Source: Pannonibacter indicus
Lineage (GTDB): Bacteria > Pseudomonadota > Alphaproteobacteria > Rhizobiales > Stappiaceae
DNA: 64,000 nt
Reading direction: 5' to 3'
Assembly: GCF_001418225.1 (NCBI RefSeq)
Contig: NZ_LIPT01000015.1
Coordinates: forward strand, 1 to 64,000
This document shows, piece by piece, positions 1 through 8,608 of the stretch (positions are counted from its first letter, which is position 1; each line of letters begins with the position of its first letter). The notes under the pieces are model-generated. The model searched no databases. It worked only from the letters and a program-made list of their open reading frames with translations, and was not told where the DNA came from. The position numbers were made by a program, and so were the translations under genes.

Positions 1-279
1 TCAGAAGTTTCCCCGCGCAGCCTCCGTCAGGATCAGCTTGTCCAGCGTCAGATCCGCCACCGCCTTGCGAAGCCGTTCGTTCTCCTTCTGGAGATCCTTC
101 AACTGCCGAAGCTGGTCACGGCTCATGCCGCCATATTGCTTACGCCACCGGTAGAACGTCAGCTCGGAAACGCCGATCTGGCGAACGGCATCCGCCATCG
201 CCATGCCTTGGCCGCGCAAAACCTCAACCTGCCGAAGCTTCGTGACGATCTCGTCGGGCTTGTGTCGCTTGTTTGCCAT
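1..279 (-). CDS. IS3-family transposase OrfA
   Basis: A 92-residue OrfA, the DNA-binding subunit of an IS3 transposase. Residues about 5-55 form the helix-turn-helix that recognises the terminal repeats (KRHKPDEIVTKLRQVEVL, then a second helix around SELTFYRWRKQYGG). Residues about 57-84 are a leucine-zipper-like coiled coil for multimerisation. The stop codon is at bases 1-3. In this group OrfB is made by a -1 frameshift just before the OrfA stop, so the catalytic DDE half should begin outside the window. The frame is intact and OrfA itself shows no decay. Confidence 0.93.
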   Translation of the reverse strand: MANKRHKPDEIVTKLRQVEVLRGQGMAMADAVRQIGVSELTFYRWRKQYGGMSRDQLRQLKDLQKENERLRKAVADLTLDKLILTEAARGNF

Positions 280-342
280 TGTGGTCCTCCTTCAGGGTCA
301 AAACCATACTTCAAGGTGGACCCGTTCAATGGGGGTGGATCA
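1..342 (-). mobile_element. IS3-family insertion sequence, 5' end (IS407-like), partial
   Basis: This is the upstream end of an insertion sequence that runs off the left edge of the window. It holds orfA and a terminal segment starting TGATCCACCCCCATTGAACG (minus strand, from base 342). That begins with the TG dinucleotide usual for IS3 elements. Base 343 onward resumes a peptidase gene, which places the element boundary at 342/343. The orfA ending (TLDKLIL...RGNF) resembles the IS407 group, in which orfB follows by programmed frameshift. OrfB, the second inverted repeat and the target duplication lie outside the window. Confidence 0.85.
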
Positions 343-975
343 ATGGTGCGGATAGGCGCTGTTCGGGCCGATGGCGAGGATGGCAAAGGTGGGCTGCGCA
401 CCGTTTGCAGCAAAGGCAGCCTGCACGGCCTTGGCCAGTTCGCTCTCGCTCACGCCTTCGGCCAAGGCCGCACGGGCAGCGGCCTGGGCAAAGTCGGCAA
501 TCTTGGCGTTTTCCTTCAAGAGCGCGATTTCTTCGGCGCTCTTGACCATGCGCAGTGCGCCTACGGTGGCAGAGGCAAAGCTGCGGGTGGCGCGCGGCAG
601 CGCATCCACCAGCATCAGCGCGTGGTCGGCACGCATGGTCTCATCCAGCGCAAAACTGCCGGCCTTGGGCGCGGCAAAAGCCAGAGCTTCGGCCAGGGCC
701 TTGTCCGGACCGGTGTCGTCCTTCCACTCGAAGAAGGGCAGATCCGTGTGCTGGCGGCTGTCTTCGGCATTGAGGGCCGGCATCAGGAAGCACGCCTGCT
801 TCTGGCCGATGAGACACAGCGAGGCGCGCTCGTCCGCTGCCGGGACAAAGCCCAGCAGCCAGCGCAGATGCGCGCCGGGCGCCAGTGCCACCAGATCGGT
901 GCCTGTATCTGCCATCTTGCGGCGCAGGCGCGCCAGACGCTCTGCGGCCTGCGGCTTTGCGGATCCTTGCGCCAT
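340..975 (-). pseudogene. M24-family aminopeptidase P-like peptidase, truncated by IS insertion
   Basis: The N-terminal 211 residues of a creatinase/Xaa-Pro peptidase-type protein. They include the creatinase N domain (residues about 10-140) and the start of the M24 pita-bread domain (MVKSAEEIALLKENAKIAD, then GPNSAYPHH). That last motif normally precedes the metal-binding Asp, His and Glu residues. Here the reading frame meets the insertion sequence immediately after the second His, and the first three bases of the element (TGA) supply the stop. All metal ligands are therefore missing. The ATG directly abuts the stop of the GAF gene (TGAATG), so the two were translationally coupled. The neighbouring peptide transporter suggests a role in cleaving imported X-Pro peptides (inference). 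Confidence 0.88.
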
Positions 976-1434
976 TCACGCCTCCATCGGCACGCGGGCC
1001 ATGGCGTCCAGCAGAGCAGCGCGGTGCTCTTCCACCAGCGCCTCCAGCTTCGCCACCCGCTCGGGCGTGAAATGCCCTTCAGCATCCAGAATATTGACCG
1101 TGCCCACGACCATTGCGCCATCCGCCACGGGAATGTTCATGGCCGAATGGCAGCCGAGCTGGTTGATGAGGGCGTGATCGGAAAAGTAAACCGCAAATTC
1201 CGGCGTGGTGTTGGCGACAAAGCTCTTCTGTTCGCCCAGCACGAGATCGGTCCAGCCATCCGAACGCATCGGCTTGGTGCCGGACGTTGGGTATTCGGCT
1301 GGATGCGAGGTATAGGCGCGGCGGCTGAGGCCTGCCTTGCGGTCGAGAACCGTCACCGTGAACAGGCGCGCACCCACAGCGGTGCGGGCAGCCTCATGCA
1401 GGGCGGCAAAGACGGTATCGGGAGATGAGGTCAT
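976..1434 (-). CDS. GAF domain-containing protein
   Basis: A 152-residue protein that is essentially one GAF domain. The start was set at the ATG at 1434 (MTSSPDTVFAALHEAAR); longer readings add only low-complexity sequence from an intergenic palindrome. The segment LINQLGCHSAMNIPV followed by GTVNILDAEG is the usual GAF core strand pattern. No output domain is attached. It lies between the binding-protein gene and the peptidase gene, touching the latter. A small stand-alone GAF protein in a peptide-uptake operon could sense or bind a small molecule, but the sequence does not show which. Confidence 0.75.
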   Translation of the reverse strand: MTSSPDTVFAALHEAARTAVGARLFTVTVLDRKAGLSRRAYTSHPAEYPTSGTKPMRSDGWTDLVLGEQKSFVANTTPEFAVYFSDHALINQLGCHSAMNIPVADGAMVVGTVNILDAEGHFTPERVAKLEALVEEHRAALLDAMARVPMEA

Positions 1435-1509
1435 GATGGACTTCCGGGGCGTTGGGATGAGAGAGGATCGAGGAGCGGTGGTGGTGTGACTGGTGAAACC
1501 CTCCCGCCC

Positions 1510-1648
1510 CTCCATCGTCATCCGGACGCGCCCGCGCGATCCGGGACCGGTGAGCCGGGGTGGAAGTTGTTTCAAGGAGATACAGCCGGCAGGCCTTGGC
1601 TCACCGGCCCCGGATCTCCGCTTCGCTCTCTTCCGGATGACGATGGAG
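1510..1648. repeat. BIME-like inverted repeat pair in intergenic region
   Basis: Two arms in opposite orientation, 1510-1556 and 1598-1648, flank about 40 bases. The outer 17 bases are perfectly complementary (CTCCATCGTCATCCGGA against TCCGGATGACGATGGAG), and the inner part GGTGAGCC pairs with GGCTCACC. Each arm can also fold on itself through CCGGA/TCCGG. This is the architecture of REP/BIME elements common between alphaproteobacterial genes. It lies between the binding-protein gene and the GAF gene and could attenuate read-through or stabilise upstream mRNA. Confidence 0.7.
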
Positions 1649-1712
1649 AGGCTTTTCCGGTACCCGGAGGGCAGTCATGCCGCCCTCCGGAATATCTTTC
1701 AGGCAGGCTGCC

Positions 1713-3317
1713 TCAGTTCTTGGTCACGAGACGGTAGTAGACGAAATCGGACGTAGCGCCGTTGACGTAGCCCTGCACCTTGCCGTTCATGGCGACCTGT
1801 TTGACGGCCTGGAACATGATGACGTAGGGCGATTCCGCCTGCATGGCCTGCTGCAGTTCGGCATACATTTCGAGGCGCTTTTCCGGCGACTTTTCGGTCA
1901 GCGCGGCCATGGTCTTCTCGTTGATCTCCTGCGGCGGCATCCAGGCATTGCGCCAGGTGGTCGTCGAGGCATACTTGTCGTCCGAATTGTCCGCGTTATA
2001 GGCGAAGGCCTTGGCGTTGGAATGCGGGTCCATGAAATCCGGCCCCCAGTAGAGCAGCATGCCCTGATGGGTGCGGGCGCGGTACTTGGTAATCACCTGC
2101 GCGCCGGTGCCAGGGATGATCTCGAAGTTGATACCCGCCGGAGCAAAGGACGATTGCAGCGCCTGCGCCATGTCGGTGAAGGGGCTGGAGTTGATCACAT
2201 CGAGCTGGATCGTCAGCGGCAGCGTGACACCACCATCAGCGAGGATCTGCTTTGCCTTTTCCAGATCATACTTGAACGGCGTGTCATTGACCGCGCCGGG
2301 GAAGCCTTCCGGCCAGAAGGCCTGATGCACCATCATCTGGCCCTTCAGGAAAGTGCTGGCCATGCCGTCATAATCGACGAGATAGCGGGCAGCCTCCCAC
2401 AGCGCCTTGTTGGTCAGGGCCTCGGTCTTCTGGTTGAAGGAAATCCAGTGAACGGCGGCCTGCGGATAGGTCTCGACCTTGATGTCAGACTTGCCTTCAA
2501 GGCCCGACACCTGATCGGGTGTCAGGTTCTTGGCCATATCCACATCGCCGGATTCCAGCAGCAGGCGCTGGGTGGCCGCTTCCGCCACATGGCGGATGAC
2601 GACCTGCTTCATGGCCGGTGCGCCGCCCCAGTAATCCGGATTGGCTTCCAGCGACAGCATTTCGGAAGGCCGGTAGGCGCGCAGCTTGAACGGGCCGGTG
2701 CCGGCGGAGTTCTTGTTCAGCCAGGCATTGCCCAGATCATCATTTTCCTGATGCGACATGACCGTTTCCATGTCGACCACGGAGGCGACACGGGCGGCCA
2801 GAACGTTGAGCACGAAAAGCGGGGAGAAATCACCGGCATAGCGGACGGTGATCTTGCTGCCGTCCACGGTCACCATCTCTTCGATGTTTTCCGGGGTCCA
2901 GCCGAGCTGGGCAAGAATGAAGGCCGGTGCCTTGTTGAGCACCAGCACGCGCTTCCACGAGCCCAGCACATCCTCGCCACGCAGCGGATTGCCGGAGTGG
3001 AACTTCACGCCATCCCGCAGCGTGAAAACGATGGTCTTGTTGTCTGCGTCGATGGCCCATTCGCTGGCAAGGCCCGGCGCCAGCGCCGTGGTGTCCGTTG
3101 CATCGTAATGGACGAGCTGGTTGTAGACGTTGACGACATATTCGCCGGAGGAAAACTCATAGGCGGTCGCCGGATCGATGGTGACGATGTCATCGATGTT
3201 CTGCGCGACGACGAGGGCCGTGCCCGGTGTTGCGGACTGGGCCGGCAGCGCGGTCAGCGTGGTCAGGGCCGTCAGCGACAACAGACCGGCGGCAAACGCG
3301 GTTCTGAAAAGCTTCAT
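1713..3317 (-). CDS. Peptide ABC transporter substrate-binding protein (SBP family 5)
   Basis: A 534-residue periplasmic binding protein of the DppA/OppA class. The start at 3317 (MKLFRTAFAAGLLSLTALTT) follows a clear AGGAG and gives a Sec signal peptide likely cleaved near PAQSA. Family markers are DNKTIVFTLRDGVKFHSGNPL (about residues 90-110), GTGPFKLRAYRPSE, and the late GPDFMDPHSNAKAF segment. It captures oligopeptides or related solutes for the permease and ATPase genes at 4069-7592, which are transcribed in the opposite direction. It is unusual that the receptor is separated from its transporter by the regulator and control region. Confidence 0.93.
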   Translation of the reverse strand: MKLFRTAFAAGLLSLTALTTLTALPAQSATPGTALVVAQNIDDIVTIDPATAYEFSSGEYVVNVYNQLVHYDATDTTALAPGLASEWAIDADNKTIVFTLRDGVKFHSGNPLRGEDVLGSWKRVLVLNKAPAFILAQLGWTPENIEEMVTVDGSKITVRYAGDFSPLFVLNVLAARVASVVDMETVMSHQENDDLGNAWLNKNSAGTGPFKLRAYRPSEMLSLEANPDYWGGAPAMKQVVIRHVAEAATQRLLLESGDVDMAKNLTPDQVSGLEGKSDIKVETYPQAAVHWISFNQKTEALTNKALWEAARYLVDYDGMASTFLKGQMMVHQAFWPEGFPGAVNDTPFKYDLEKAKQILADGGVTLPLTIQLDVINSSPFTDMAQALQSSFAPAGINFEIIPGTGAQVITKYRARTHQGMLLYWGPDFMDPHSNAKAFAYNADNSDDKYASTTTWRNAWMPPQEINEKTMAALTEKSPEKRLEMYAELQQAMQAESPYVIMFQAVKQVAMNGKVQGYVNGATSDFVYYRLVTKN

Positions 3318-3367
3318 TGTCTTCTCCTGAAGGAAGGCAGGTTTGTCTTGGCCGCAGGCATGCCCCC

Positions 3368-3988
3368 CTACGGCTGTTCGGGGGTTCGGCCAATGAGCCG
3401 GGGCGTGTTGCCGGTCCACAGGATGCGGACGGGCCGGTCTCCGGCATTGGCGAAGGAATGGGGCGTGTCGCCCATGAAATGCAGGCTGTCTCCGGGGTTG
3501 AGCGTGAAGACCGCTTCGCCCAGCGTCTGGCGCAGCGTGCCTTCCAGCACGACGATCAGTTCCTCGCCCGTATGAGATGTCTGTTCCGAGGCATAGCCGA
3601 CCGGGATGTGCACGATGACCGAGGACAGCGTGCCGCCCGGCAGCACGGTATTGAGGCGCTCATAGGACAGAGATCCACCTCCCAGCGAAAACAGTTCGCG
3701 CTCCCCCGCCCGCGTGACACTGTCAGCAGGCCGGGGCGTCGCCACGAACCAGTCGATCTCGACACCCAGCGCATCGGCAATGGCGGCCAGCGTGCCCAGC
3801 GACGGCGTTGCCTTGCCGCGCTCCACCTGCGACAGGAAACCGACGGAGATGCCTGCCTGATCGGCCAGCTGCTGCAGGGTCAAATCCCCCTTGCGCCGCA
3901 GTTCGCGGATACGGCCGCCAAAGTGCGGCGTCGGCGCAACATTTGCGCTGGCCTGCGTCTCCTCAGCGTCCTTGAGGGCGTTGCTCAT
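3368..3988 (-). CDS. XRE-family transcriptional regulator with C-terminal cupin domain
   Basis: A 206-residue regulator. The N-terminal HTH (residues about 25-78: IRELRRKGDLTLQQLADQAG, ISVGFLSQVERGKATPSLGT) binds DNA, and the C-terminal cupin (about 110-190, HTGEELIVVLEGTLRQTLGE, PGDSLHFMGDTPHSFAN) probably binds a ligand. A GTG lies one codon upstream, but GGAG spacing favours the ATG at 3988. It heads the leftward arm and sits beside the 4001-4049 near-palindrome. The likely role is autoregulation and control of both divergent arms of the peptide-uptake locus (inference). Homologues of this class often repress amino-acid, polyamine or peptide uptake genes. Confidence 0.9.
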   Translation of the reverse strand: MSNALKDAEETQASANVAPTPHFGGRIRELRRKGDLTLQQLADQAGISVGFLSQVERGKATPSLGTLAAIADALGVEIDWFVATPRPADSVTRAGERELFSLGGGSLSYERLNTVLPGGTLSSVIVHIPVGYASEQTSHTGEELIVVLEGTLRQTLGEAVFTLNPGDSLHFMGDTPHSFANAGDRPVRILWTGNTPRLIGRTPEQP

Positions 3989-4000
3989 CACGGATCTCCA

Positions 4001-4049
4001 AAATTTCTTTGACGCTAGTAAAAAAATTTTGCTACGTCAAAAGAAGTTT
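4001..4049. promoter_or_regulatory. 49-bp near-palindromic operator between divergent arms
   Basis: AAATTTCTTTGACG (4001-4014) is mirrored by CGTCAAAAGAAGTTT (4035-4049) with a single inserted base. The centre, 4016-4034, is itself a dyad (TAG.AAAA...TTTT.CTA). The element is strikingly AT-rich against a GC-rich background. It occupies the space between the XRE-cupin gene and the first permease, where both promoters must lie. It is a strong candidate for the binding site of that regulator. Confidence 0.7.
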
Positions 4050-4068
4050 AACTGGCAAGGAAAATGCC

Positions 4069-5121
4069 GTGAGCAACGCCACCCTGACCGGCCGCCGGGG
4101 CGCCCTTCCTGCCCGGCTCGCTTCCCTGCTGTGGTTTGCCGCCACGATTGCGCTGACCTTCCTCGGCCTGCTCGCCATCACCTTTGTCATCGGCCGCGTC
4201 GTGCCGATTGATCCGGTCCTGGCTGTCGTGGGCGACCGGGCACCGAAGGAAGTCTATGATGCGGTGCGCCTGCAGATGGGCATCGATGATCCGCTGCCCG
4301 TCCAGTTCGTCCGCTATGTGGGCGATGTGCTGCAGGGCGATCTCGGCCGGGCGGTGACGACCTCCAATCCGGTGATCGAGGACTTGGCGCGGGTGTTTCC
4401 CGCCACCTTCGAGATGGCAACGCTCGGCATCATCATCGGCGTTGCCGTTGGCGTGCCGCTGGGTGTGTGGGCCGCCGCGCGGCAGGGCAGCGTCATCGAC
4501 CAGATCATCCGTGTCATCGGCCTTGCCGGCTATGCCGTCCCTGCCTTCTGGCTCGGGCTTGTCGGCCTCGTGCTGTTTTACGCCAAGCTCAAATGGGTTG
4601 GCGGGCCGGGGCGGATCGACATCTTCCTTGATGGCATGGTGACGCCGCGCACCGGGCTGCTGCTGGCCGACAGTCTGATCGGCCGCGACATAGACAGCTT
4701 CAAAAGCGCCTTCGCCCACATCATCCTGCCGGCAACCATCCTCGGCTTCTTCGCCCTCGCCTATATCGCCCGCATGACCCGCTCCTTCATGCTGGAGCAG
4801 CTGGGGCAGGAATTCATCACCACCGCCCGCGTCAAGGGCGCGCCGGAGCGGGTGGTGATCTGGCGCCACGCTTTCCGCCCGATCCGCGTGCAGCTGATCA
4901 CCGTCATCGGCCTGTCCTATGCCGGGCTGCTGGAGGGCTCGGTGATGATCGAGACCGTGTTCTCCTGGCCGGGCATCGGCAACTACCTCACCAACGCCCT
5001 GCTCAATGCCGACATGAACGCCGTGCTGGGTGCAACGCTGGTGATCGGTGCCGTCTTCATCTGCATCAACAAGCTTTCTGATGCGCTTTATCTCCTTCTT
5101 GATCCGAGGGCCCGCGCATGA
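4069..5121 (+). CDS. Peptide ABC transporter permease (DppB-type)
   Basis: A 350-residue inner-membrane permease. The chosen GTG start at 4069 follows AAGGA at proper spacing; an upstream in-frame start would lie inside the operator palindrome. The order is typical of DppB: a first TM segment around residues 20-42, the extracytoplasmic MGIDDPLPVQFVRYVGDVLQ segment, several TM helices, and the EAA loop RVKGAPERVVIWRHAFRPI that docks to the ATPase. It ends GAVFICINKLSDALYLLLDP. The stop overlaps the next gene by four bases (ATGA), indicating coupling within the rightward operon. Confidence 0.93.
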   Translation: MSNATLTGRRGALPARLASLLWFAATIALTFLGLLAITFVIGRVVPIDPVLAVVGDRAPKEVYDAVRLQMGIDDPLPVQFVRYVGDVLQGDLGRAVTTSNPVIEDLARVFPATFEMATLGIIIGVAVGVPLGVWAAARQGSVIDQIIRVIGLAGYAVPAFWLGLVGLVLFYAKLKWVGGPGRIDIFLDGMVTPRTGLLLADSLIGRDIDSFKSAFAHIILPATILGFFALAYIARMTRSFMLEQLGQEFITTARVKGAPERVVIWRHAFRPIRVQLITVIGLSYAGLLEGSVMIETVFSWPGIGNYLTNALLNADMNAVLGATLVIGAVFICINKLSDALYLLLDPRARA

Positions 5122-6020
5122 ACTCGACCCGCGACTGGCTGCTGGACGAAACGCCCGCCACCCGCCTGCAGGCCCAGCTGGGCCAGGCCTACCGCACCTT
5201 GCGCGCGCTCTTGCGCAATCCGCTGACGGTGGTGGGGCTGGTGATCATCCTCACCCTGCTGCTGACGGCCGCCTTCGCGCCATGGATCGCACCCTACAGC
5301 CCGATTGAAGGCCAGCTGACCGACCGTCTGCTGCCCCCCTCCGCCGCGCACTGGATGGGCACGGACGAGCTGGGCCGCGATATCTTCAGCCGCGTTATCC
5401 ATGGCGCCCGCATCACGCTGTTCATCGTGCTGCTGGTGGCGATCATTTCCGCGCCGCTCGGCCTCATCATCGGCGCCGTCTCCGGCTATTTCGGCGGCCT
5501 GGCCGACCGGATCATCATGGGGCTAACGGATATTTTTCTGTCCATGCCCCGGCTGATCCTCGCCCTTGCCTTTGTTGCCGCCCTCGGGCCCGGCATCGAG
5601 AATGCGGTGATCGCCATCGCCATCACCGCCTGGCCAGTCTACGCCCGCCTTGCCCGCGCTGAAACGCTGACCATCCGCAAGGCGGAGTTCATCGCCGCCG
5701 TACGGATGCAGGGCGCAAGCCATGGCCGCATCATCCTGCGCCACATCCTGCCGCTGTGCATGTCCTCCACCATCGTCCGCGTCACGCTGGACATGGCCGG
5801 CATCATCCTGACGGCCGCCGGCCTCGGCTTCCTCGGCCTTGGGGCGCAGCCGCCGCTGCCCGAATGGGGGGCGATGATTTCCCGCGGGCGGGCCTTCATT
5901 CTGGATCAGTGGTGGGTCGCCACCATGCCCGGTTTTGCCATAGTTATCGTCAGCCTCGGCTTCTGCCTGTTCGGCGATGGCCTGCGCGACGTGCTTGATC
6001 CGCGCCAGCGCACGAAATGA
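5118..6020 (+). CDS. Peptide ABC transporter permease (DppC-type)
   Basis: A 300-residue permease that pairs with the DppB-type protein to form the membrane channel. The N-terminal segment LRALLRNPLTVVGLVIILTL, containing the first TM helix, and the motif APYSPIEGQLTDRLLPPSAA followed by HWMGTDELGRDIFSRVIHGA are hallmarks of the DppC/OppC family. The EAA loop is AVRMQGASHGRIILRHILP. It ends GFCLFGDGLRDVLDPRQR, as usual. It overlaps the upstream permease by four bases and is ten bases from the first ATPase gene. Confidence 0.94.
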   Translation: MNSTRDWLLDETPATRLQAQLGQAYRTLRALLRNPLTVVGLVIILTLLLTAAFAPWIAPYSPIEGQLTDRLLPPSAAHWMGTDELGRDIFSRVIHGARITLFIVLLVAIISAPLGLIIGAVSGYFGGLADRIIMGLTDIFLSMPRLILALAFVAALGPGIENAVIAIAITAWPVYARLARAETLTIRKAEFIAAVRMQGASHGRIILRHILPLCMSSTIVRVTLDMAGIILTAAGLGFLGLGAQPPLPEWGAMISRGRAFILDQWWVATMPGFAIVIVSLGFCLFGDGLRDVLDPRQRTK

Positions 6021-6030
6021 GGGACCGGTC

Positions 6031-6867
6031 ATGAGCACGCTTCTCGACGTTCAGAACCTCAAGGTCCGTTTCCCCACCGAGCGCGGCGAGGTGGAGGTGG
6101 TGAAGGGCATCAGTTTCTCTCTGGGCCGCGAGCGGCTTGGCATCGTGGGTGAATCCGGCTCTGGCAAGTCGATGACAGGCCGGTCGATCATGGGCCTGAT
6201 CGGCCATCCGGGCTGCGTCACCGCAGACCGGATGATGTTTGACGGCATCGACCTCACGAAAACCGGTGAGGCCGGATACCGGCGCCTGCGCGGGGCGCGC
6301 ATGTCCATGGTGATGCAGGACCCGAAGTTCTCGCTGAACCCTGTGATGCGCATCGGCGAGCAGATCGGCGAAGCCCTCGCCTTCCATGCGCGGATGAGCG
6401 CAAAGGCGCGCAAGGCCACGGTTCTGGAAGCGCTGGAAGCGGTGCGGATCAATGATCCGGAGCGGGTCTATGCACTTTATCCGCATGAAGTTTCCGGCGG
6501 CATGGGCCAGCGGGTGATGATCGCCATGATGGTGATCCTGGAACCGGACCTGATGATTGCCGACGAGCCGACCTCGGCGCTGGATGTATCCGTCCGGGCG
6601 CAGGTGCTGGAAATCATGGACGATCTCGTCCGCCGCCGGGGCATGGGCCTGATGCTGATCAGCCACGACCTCAACATGGTCTCACACTGGTGCGACCGAA
6701 TCCTCGTCATGTTCAACGGCGAAATCGTCGAGGAATGCGCCGCAGGCAAGCTGCATGAGGCGAAACACCCCTACACCCAGGGGCTCATCGCTTCCCTGCC
6801 CCGCCTCAACGAGACCCGCGAGCGCCTGCCCGTGCTCGACCGCACGGCACTGGAGAAACTCAAATGA
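6031..6867 (+). CDS. Peptide ABC transporter ATP-binding protein (DppD-type)
   Basis: A 278-residue ATPase. Starting at the ATG at 6031 it shows Walker A GESGSGKS (about residues 38-45), the Q-loop VMQDPKFSLNPV, the signature VSGGMGQRVMIAMMVILEPD with a Met replacing the usual Q in SGGQ, Walker B LMIADEPTSALD and the H-loop LMLISHDL. The C-terminal extension is short and lacks the cysteine cluster found in many DppD proteins. It energises peptide import with the DppF-type partner, whose ATG overlaps its stop. Confidence 0.92.
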   Translation: MSTLLDVQNLKVRFPTERGEVEVVKGISFSLGRERLGIVGESGSGKSMTGRSIMGLIGHPGCVTADRMMFDGIDLTKTGEAGYRRLRGARMSMVMQDPKFSLNPVMRIGEQIGEALAFHARMSAKARKATVLEALEAVRINDPERVYALYPHEVSGGMGQRVMIAMMVILEPDLMIADEPTSALDVSVRAQVLEIMDDLVRRRGMGLMLISHDLNMVSHWCDRILVMFNGEIVEECAAGKLHEAKHPYTQGLIASLPRLNETRERLPVLDRTALEKLK

Positions 6868-7592
6868 TTGGCGTTGAAGGCCTCACGGTTGTCTATGGCG
6901 CCACGGCGGTGGTGCGGGATGTCAGCTTTTCCGTCGCCACCGGCGAGAGTTTTGCGCTGGTGGGGGAATCCGGCTCCGGCAAGTCCACCATCCTGAAGGC
7001 GCTGGCCGGACAGGTGGACAGCTGGTCCGGCGCACTGACGCTCAGCGGCCTGCCGCTCGGCCACAAGCGCACCAAGGCGATGATGCGCCACGTGCAAATG
7101 GTGTTTCAGGACCCCTACGGCTCGCTGCATCCGCGCAAGACGGTGGATGACACCTTGAGCGAACCTTTGGCAATCCATGGGCTTGGCGGCCGGGACCAGC
7201 GGGTGCTCTCCATGCTGGATGCGGTCGGCCTTGCCCGCAAGTTCCGCTTCCGCCTGCCGCATCAGCTCTCCGGCGGCCAGCGCCAGCGCGTTGCCATCGC
7301 CCGCGCCCTGATGCTGGAGCCGGAGCTGCTGCTGCTTGACGAGCCGACCTCGGCGCTCGACGTGTCAGTGCAGGCGGAAATCCTCAACCTGCTGAAGTCC
7401 CTGCGCGAGGAACGCGGCCTCACCTATCTGCTCGTTACCCACGATCTGCCGGTGGTTTCCTTCCTCTGCGACCGGCTGGGTGTGCTGCGCCATGGCCAGC
7501 TGGAGGAACTCGCGCCGGTCTCTGCCCTGAAGGCGGGCGCCCTGACCAGTGCCTATGGCCGCGAACTGGTGGAGCGCAGCGAGGCGTTCTGA
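6864..7592 (+). CDS. Peptide ABC transporter ATP-binding protein (DppF-type)
   Basis: The second ATPase, 242 residues. It has Walker A GESGSGKST (about residues 34-42), Q-loop VFQDPYGSLHPRKTVDDTL, an intact signature LSGGQRQRVAIARALMLEPE, Walker B LLLLDEPTSALDVSVQ and H-loop YLLVTHDLPVV. The phrase PYGSLHPRKTV is a DppF/OppF hallmark. It ends the rightward operon and overlaps the oppositely transcribed regulator gene by about 40 bases at the 3' ends. It lacks the long C-terminal oligopeptide domain of classic OppF. Confidence 0.92.
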   Translation: MIGVEGLTVVYGATAVVRDVSFSVATGESFALVGESGSGKSTILKALAGQVDSWSGALTLSGLPLGHKRTKAMMRHVQMVFQDPYGSLHPRKTVDDTLSEPLAIHGLGGRDQRVLSMLDAVGLARKFRFRLPHQLSGGQRQRVAIARALMLEPELLLLDEPTSALDVSVQAEILNLLKSLREERGLTYLLVTHDLPVVSFLCDRLGVLRHGQLEELAPVSALKAGALTSAYGRELVERSEAF

Positions 7593-8608
7593 GAAGCTTC
7601 GTCTGACGTTGGACTGGTGGAGCCCTGAAACTCCGACCGGTAGCGGGATGGGGGGACGGTCATGATCCGGCGGAAATGCAGGCGGAAGGTTTCCGGCGCG
7701 CCGAAGCCGCAGCGCGCGGCTATAGCATCGATGCTCTCGCTGCCTGCCTCCAGCAGATGGCAGGCATGGCGGATGCGGGCGCGGATCAGCCAGTCAAGCG
7801 GGGCCAGCCCCGTGGCATCGCGGAAGCGGCGGCTGAGGGTGCGCAGGCTGCAGCAGGCGGCCTCCGCCATCCGCTGCAAGTCCCACTCCTGATCAAGCTC
7901 CCGCTCGATCCGCTCCAGCAGCGGCGCGAGCGAGCCTTGAGGAAAACGGGCAACGGGCCTTGGCACGAATTGCGCCTGCCCGCCCTCCCGCTGCGCCGGA
8001 ACCACAAGACTGCGGGCCAGCGCATTGGCCGCCTGCCAGCCGAAATCCCGGCGGACCAGTGACAGGGAAAGGTCGATCCCGGCCGCAGATCCTGCCGCCG
8101 TCAGCACTGTGCCATCTTCCACGAACAGCACGTCCTCGGCGATGTCAGAGGCAGGCGCCAACCGGCGCAGGTCCGGAATGTAGCGCCAGTGCGTCGTCGC
8201 CCTGCGGCCGTCCAGCAATCCCGCCGCCGCCAGCAGGAATGCACCGCTGCAGAAGGTGACGAGCCGCGCCCCGCGGGCATGTGCTTTCTGAAGCCGGTCC
8301 TTGAGGCCGGGCGGCAACCGGTGATCCCGCCCCGGCCAGCCGGGCACGAGAATGATATCCGCCTCATCAATGAGGCTCAGCGGTGCATCTACCCGCACCG
8401 AAACGCCGCCGCTGGCGGAGACAGTCTCCATCTCCACCGCGACTGCGGCGAAGCGGTACCACGGCCCTTCCACCTCCGGCTTTTTCGAGGCAAAGACCTC
8501 CGTGCAGATGGAGAATTCAAAGAGGCTCAGCCCCTCATAGACCAGCGCCACCGCCAGCGGCGTCTGCTCGGCTGTCTTGCGGCTGATGGCCTGCGCCTGA
8601 ACACCCAT
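7553..8608 (-). CDS. GlxA/FtrA-family AraC-type transcriptional regulator
   Basis: A 351-residue two-domain regulator. Residues about 18-175 form a DJ-1/PfpI amidotransferase-like domain (IILVPGWPGRD, then VTFCSGAFLLAAAGLLDGRR with the nucleophile-elbow Cys and THW). Residues about 230-325 form the AraC double HTH (WDLQRMAEAACCSLRTLSRR, IDAIAARCGFGAPETFRLHF). The start at 8608 follows GAGGG. It is divergent from the rhodanese gene at 8755, a pairing seen for FtrA-like regulators, so it may control that gene. The last residues overlap the ABC ATPase gene tail to tail. Confidence 0.9.
   Translation of the reverse strand: MGVQAQAISRKTAEQTPLAVALVYEGLSLFEFSICTEVFASKKPEVEGPWYRFAAVAVEMETVSASGGVSVRVDAPLSLIDEADIILVPGWPGRDHRLPPGLKDRLQKAHARGARLVTFCSGAFLLAAAGLLDGRRATTHWRYIPDLRRLAPASDIAEDVLFVEDGTVLTAAGSAAGIDLSLSLVRRDFGWQAANALARSLVVPAQREGGQAQFVPRPVARFPQGSLAPLLERIERELDQEWDLQRMAEAACCSLRTLSRRFRDATGLAPLDWLIRARIRHACHLLEAGSESIDAIAARCGFGAPETFRLHFRRIMTVPPSRYRSEFQGSTSPTSDEASQNASLRSTSSRP

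Noticed and set aside
136-1428. Long open frame on the plus strand across the IS/peptidase/GAF region
   Set aside because: It is antisense to three recognisable minus-strand genes and its translation is Arg/Gly/His-rich with no protein-like motifs, the usual shadow in GC-rich DNA.
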